DNA from: a virus
Virus record (IMG/VR): IMGVR_UViG_3300031957_001745
Span: 1-41,434 of that record
Direction: 5' to 3' (one strand)
Length of the DNA stretch: 41,434 nucleotides
Position numbers and translations under genes: made by a program. Below are positions 39,549 to 41,434 of this stretch, piece by piece (position 1 is the stretch's first letter; every line of letters starts with the position of its first letter). The notes beneath the pieces were generated by a model, which ran no database searches, was not told the DNA's origin, and saw nothing but the letters and a program-made list of their open reading frames with translations.

Positions 39549-39575
39549 GTTCACTTCTTAACTACTAATACTTTT

Positions 39576-39602
39576 ATTGTAGCACACTGTGTGCTAATGC
39601 AA
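39576..39602 (-). promoter_or_regulatory. Internal promoter with perfect palindrome
   Basis: TTGCAT (39602-39597), 15-nt spacer, TGCTACAAT (extended -10 ending at 39576). The palindrome TAGCACA-CTG-TGTGCTA (39580-39596) fills the spacer. It would drive the RNA-repair genes downstream. Confidence 0.6.
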
Positions 39603-39607
39603 GTGAG

Positions 39608-40024
39608 TTATTCACCTTTGATGGCTTTCATGGCTTCACTATATGTAGCCAGCCCACCATACATCTCACCCGACAAAGAACGTGCGTAGTGGTCCAAGAA
39701 TCTGAATACTTGATTCCTACTCTTCTCATTCTTAATGAGCCATTTGTATTGTAGTCGGTAACACTCCAGCTCTTGTTCATAACGGAACTCAGGGTCAGCA
39801 AGATATTTCTTCCACCACTTATCAGGTCCACCAAACTCTTCTTGCTGGACTGTGTGATGTGACTCGTGAGCAATTAAGTCTTCGGTCATCATCCCACTAT
39901 GTGTAGTAATCAGATCACCGTAAGTGAAGATAACATCAGACTCCCAGTCGACATCAAACTTTTCCTTCACTGCATCAAGGATCCATTGCGGTGGTTTTTT
40001 GTTTGAGATTTGTACTACTTTCAT
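39608..40024 (-). CDS. HExxH metallopeptidase-like protein (138 aa)
   Basis: The core is DLIAHESHHTVQQEEFGGPD, with HESHH as an HExxH zinc motif (residues about 52-56) and a second Glu/Tyr-rich helix (FRYEQELECYRLQYKW, about 78-93) that could give the third ligand. 138 residues fits minimal zincin folds. It begins with an ATGA overlap to a small membrane protein. It may cleave a host protein; the target is unknown. Confidence 0.68.
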   Translation of the reverse strand: MKVVQISNKKPPQWILDAVKEKFDVDWESDVIFTYGDLITTHSGMMTEDLIAHESHHTVQQEEFGGPDKWWKKYLADPEFRYEQELECYRLQYKWLIKNEKSRNQVFRFLDHYARSLSGEMYGGLATYSEAMKAIKGE

Positions 40025-40209
40025 ATATCACAATTTTCTAACTGCTCGGCAACACAATATGCTTCCAGTTTCTTATACTCAATATCATTTGCTCTATCAA
40101 GCTCTCTGTGAAGAGTTGTTTGAATATTTTGAACACTGAAGAATATAAATGCCAGCCAAACTGCAATCCAAAATGTTCCAATATTTACTACTTCAATTTT
40201 TTTTGCCAT
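40021..40209 (-). CDS. Small membrane protein (62 aa)
   Basis: MAKKIEVVNIGTFWIAVWLA then FIFFSVQNIQTTLHRELDRA: one hydrophobic segment (residues 10-27) and a charged helix after it. It contains two Cys near the end (YCVAEQLENC). Sits between the P-loop ATPase and the HExxH gene. No family recognised. Confidence 0.65.
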   Translation of the reverse strand: MAKKIEVVNIGTFWIAVWLAFIFFSVQNIQTTLHRELDRANDIEYKKLEAYCVAEQLENCDI

Positions 40210-40211
40210 AA

Positions 40212-41434
40212 CTATTTATCTTCCTCATCTGTCTCATAATCATCTTGTTCGACCTTCTTTGGTGGGTCTATTCTTTTCACAATATCACGGAGGTTAGTGT
40301 CAGCTATACTCCATGACTTCGCTTGGTTTTCATGCTCCGCTTCGTTCAACTTCACGACACCGATAGCCGACAACACACTCATGCCACGCTCCACTGCTGT
40401 GTGGTGAAGACCGGTGTAAGCAGCAATGTTACGTGCTGTCGCTTTGAATGTCTTAGTGGTACCAGTGATGTATGACTCTTCTAGTGCCAACACTGCATTG
40501 AAGTACGCCCGACGCTTATCATCTGCAAGGCTGTAACCAATCCATTCGATAGCGGTGCGGAGGTCAGACGGCAACACTGTCTCACCTGTCTCAGCATGGT
40601 GCATAACTGTGAACGCTTTAGCGACGTTAGTCAGCTGCTTCATTACACGGAATGGCATCTCTGAGACTGGGAACTCGGAAACAAAGTGCTCTCTATCATC
40701 TGTAATAACTGGTGTACGCAATCGTGTACCAGCTTTAGAGATATTTAGAATCGCTTGCATGGTTTCGTCGTCCACCTCAATCTTTGTTGGATCTACCTTC
40801 GGCATTATCTCAGAGAAATATTTACCGTATGCAAGCTTCAGCTTCTCATCCATATCTCGAGCAGCAAAGTTATTGCTCATCACGAATTCAACAGCTTTGT
40901 CTTCATCCATTGCCTTCATTCTATAGTTGATGAAACGCTCACCCATGTCGGCAACCTCACTGAAGTGACGATAGATTGCTGGAGTAGAACCGGCAATCAT
41001 ACCAGCATGACCTTCCCATGTGATACCTTGACCACCAGATTTACCACTAGCCTTCGTCATACGTCCGTCATAAATCATACGGAACTGTGCGAGAATGGCG
41101 TTGCGGTCTTCACTATTTTTAGAGAAGAGCACAGTGAGGTCATCCATAGAGATGATGCCACTCGCTCCCTTCTTAATCTTAAAGATAAGTGACTGATTCT
41201 CTCCGTTACCACTAATGAAAGTGTTGGCGGTGAGGTCGTCAATCTGTAAGAACAGCTCCGGATTAGCTTTTGCAAGCGGTCGGATGTACTGAGACTTACC
41301 ACCAGATGATGGACCAATGATGGTCAGCCATACTGGATCACCTATCTTTTGACTATTAGCAATAACAGACGCGAGCATAGTATCAACGAGGTTGGTGTCC
41401 TCTATATATAGAACTTTTTTCAGCTCGTTGTGTA
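40212..41434 (-). CDS. P-loop ATPase, probable replicative helicase or loader (5' end lies at base 107)
   Basis: The frame is open to the end of the window and its start is at base 107 on the circle (about 412 residues). Walker A GPSSGGKS (residues about 45-52), Walker B IISMDDLTVL, and an arginine-finger type GERFINYRM make an AAA+/helicase-like core. The C terminus has a winged-helix-like TARNIAAYTGLHHTAVERGM. Gene order next to a TOPRIM primase on the same operon supports a replication role. The ATP-binding core is clear; helicase as opposed to loader is not. Confidence 0.8.
   Translation of the reverse strand, partial: HNELKKVLYIEDTNLVDTMLASVIANSQKIGDPVWLTIIGPSSGGKSQYIRPLAKANPELFLQIDDLTANTFISGNGENQSLIFKIKKGASGIISMDDLTVLFSKNSEDRNAILAQFRMIYDGRMTKASGKSGGQGITWEGHAGMIAGSTPAIYRHFSEVADMGERFINYRMKAMDEDKAVEFVMSNNFAARDMDEKLKLAYGKYFSEIMPKVDPTKIEVDDETMQAILNISKAGTRLRTPVITDDREHFVSEFPVSEMPFRVMKQLTNVAKAFTVMHHAETGETVLPSDLRTAIEWIGYSLADDKRRAYFNAVLALEESYITGTTKTFKATARNIAAYTGLHHTAVERGMSVLSAIGVVKLNEAEHENQAKSWSIADTNLRDIVKRIDPPKKVEQDDYETDEEDK
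41344..41434. repeat. Assembly overlap, right copy
   Basis: Exact duplicate of bases 1-91. The gene on the minus strand at 40212 onward continues through this copy and, on the circle, reaches its start codon at base 107. Confidence 0.93.

Noticed and set aside
40212-41378. P-loop ATPase starting at the Met at 41378
   Set aside because: The frame stays open upstream, across the join, to an ATG at 107 placed right after the previous gene.

Overview
The window is the genome of a tailed double-stranded DNA phage, apparently complete. The first 91 bases are identical to the last 91 (1-91 = 41344-41434) and fall inside one open reading frame that continues across the join, so the sequence is a circular assembly of about 41,343 bp cut open inside a gene. 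The virion genes (terminase, portal, scaffold, HK97-type capsid, adaptor, large tail-hub protein, a coiled-coil protein, an 1138-residue polyvalent protein, tail fibres or spikes) include no tail tube, sheath or tape measure, which points to a short-tailed (podovirus-like) phage. I see no integrase, repressor, DNA polymerase or RNA polymerase, so it is probably virulent and depends on host polymerases. The host cannot be named. Most genes have no Shine-Dalgarno sequence, and several start codons sit 6-8 nt after an extended -10 box, which suggests leaderless mRNAs and a host that tolerates them. A Patescibacteria-type or other weak-SD host is possible but unproven.

Layout. (1) 6.2-29.7 kb, plus strand: packaging, head, tail and lysis (two small membrane proteins, an HExxH metallopeptidase, and a membrane coiled-coil ORF followed in the -1 frame by a lysozyme/transglycosylase-like ORF). 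(2) 5.7 to 3.8 kb, minus strand: seven small genes behind one promoter. (3) 3.3 kb down to 0, across the join and on to 33.3 kb, minus strand: the long replication, nucleic-acid and host-takeover operon. It holds a TOPRIM primase with its zinc finger at the C terminus, a DUF2829 (Tad2-type anti-Thoeris) protein, a P-loop ATPase, an HExxH protein, an RNA ligase with a polynucleotide kinase-phosphatase, a DnaQ/ExoX exonuclease, an SF2 helicase and many small zinc-binding proteins. (4) 33.6-32.7 kb, minus strand: tRNA genes Gln, Tyr, Asn and Met plus a divergent Val-type tRNA. (5) 31.2 to 29.7 kb, minus: PD-(D/E)XK nuclease, HNH nuclease and partners, divergent from a plus-strand gene resembling a single-stranded-DNA-binding protein at 31.3 kb. 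Three more minus-strand genes lie at 32.0-32.7 kb.

Two noncoding control regions stand out. At 3306-3818 there is a perfect DnaA box, five copies of a short motif in 94 bp, and two strong hairpins. At 5683-6213 there are back-to-back promoters, more copies of a short iteron-like word, and a G-rich stretch.

The most striking genome-wide signal is the heptamer CGGCAAC (33 of 39 copies extend to CGGCAACA). I counted 39 copies by eye where about 3 are expected. It has one uninterrupted orientation, 17 of 17, through the replication arm across the circular join. Other points of interest are the permuted primase, a candidate -1 frameshift joining a membrane stalk to a lysin, a Val tRNA whose elbow bases are non-canonical, an RNA-repair cassette next to the tRNA genes, and a related set of promoter/operator-like sites built on TATAGCACACTGTC.
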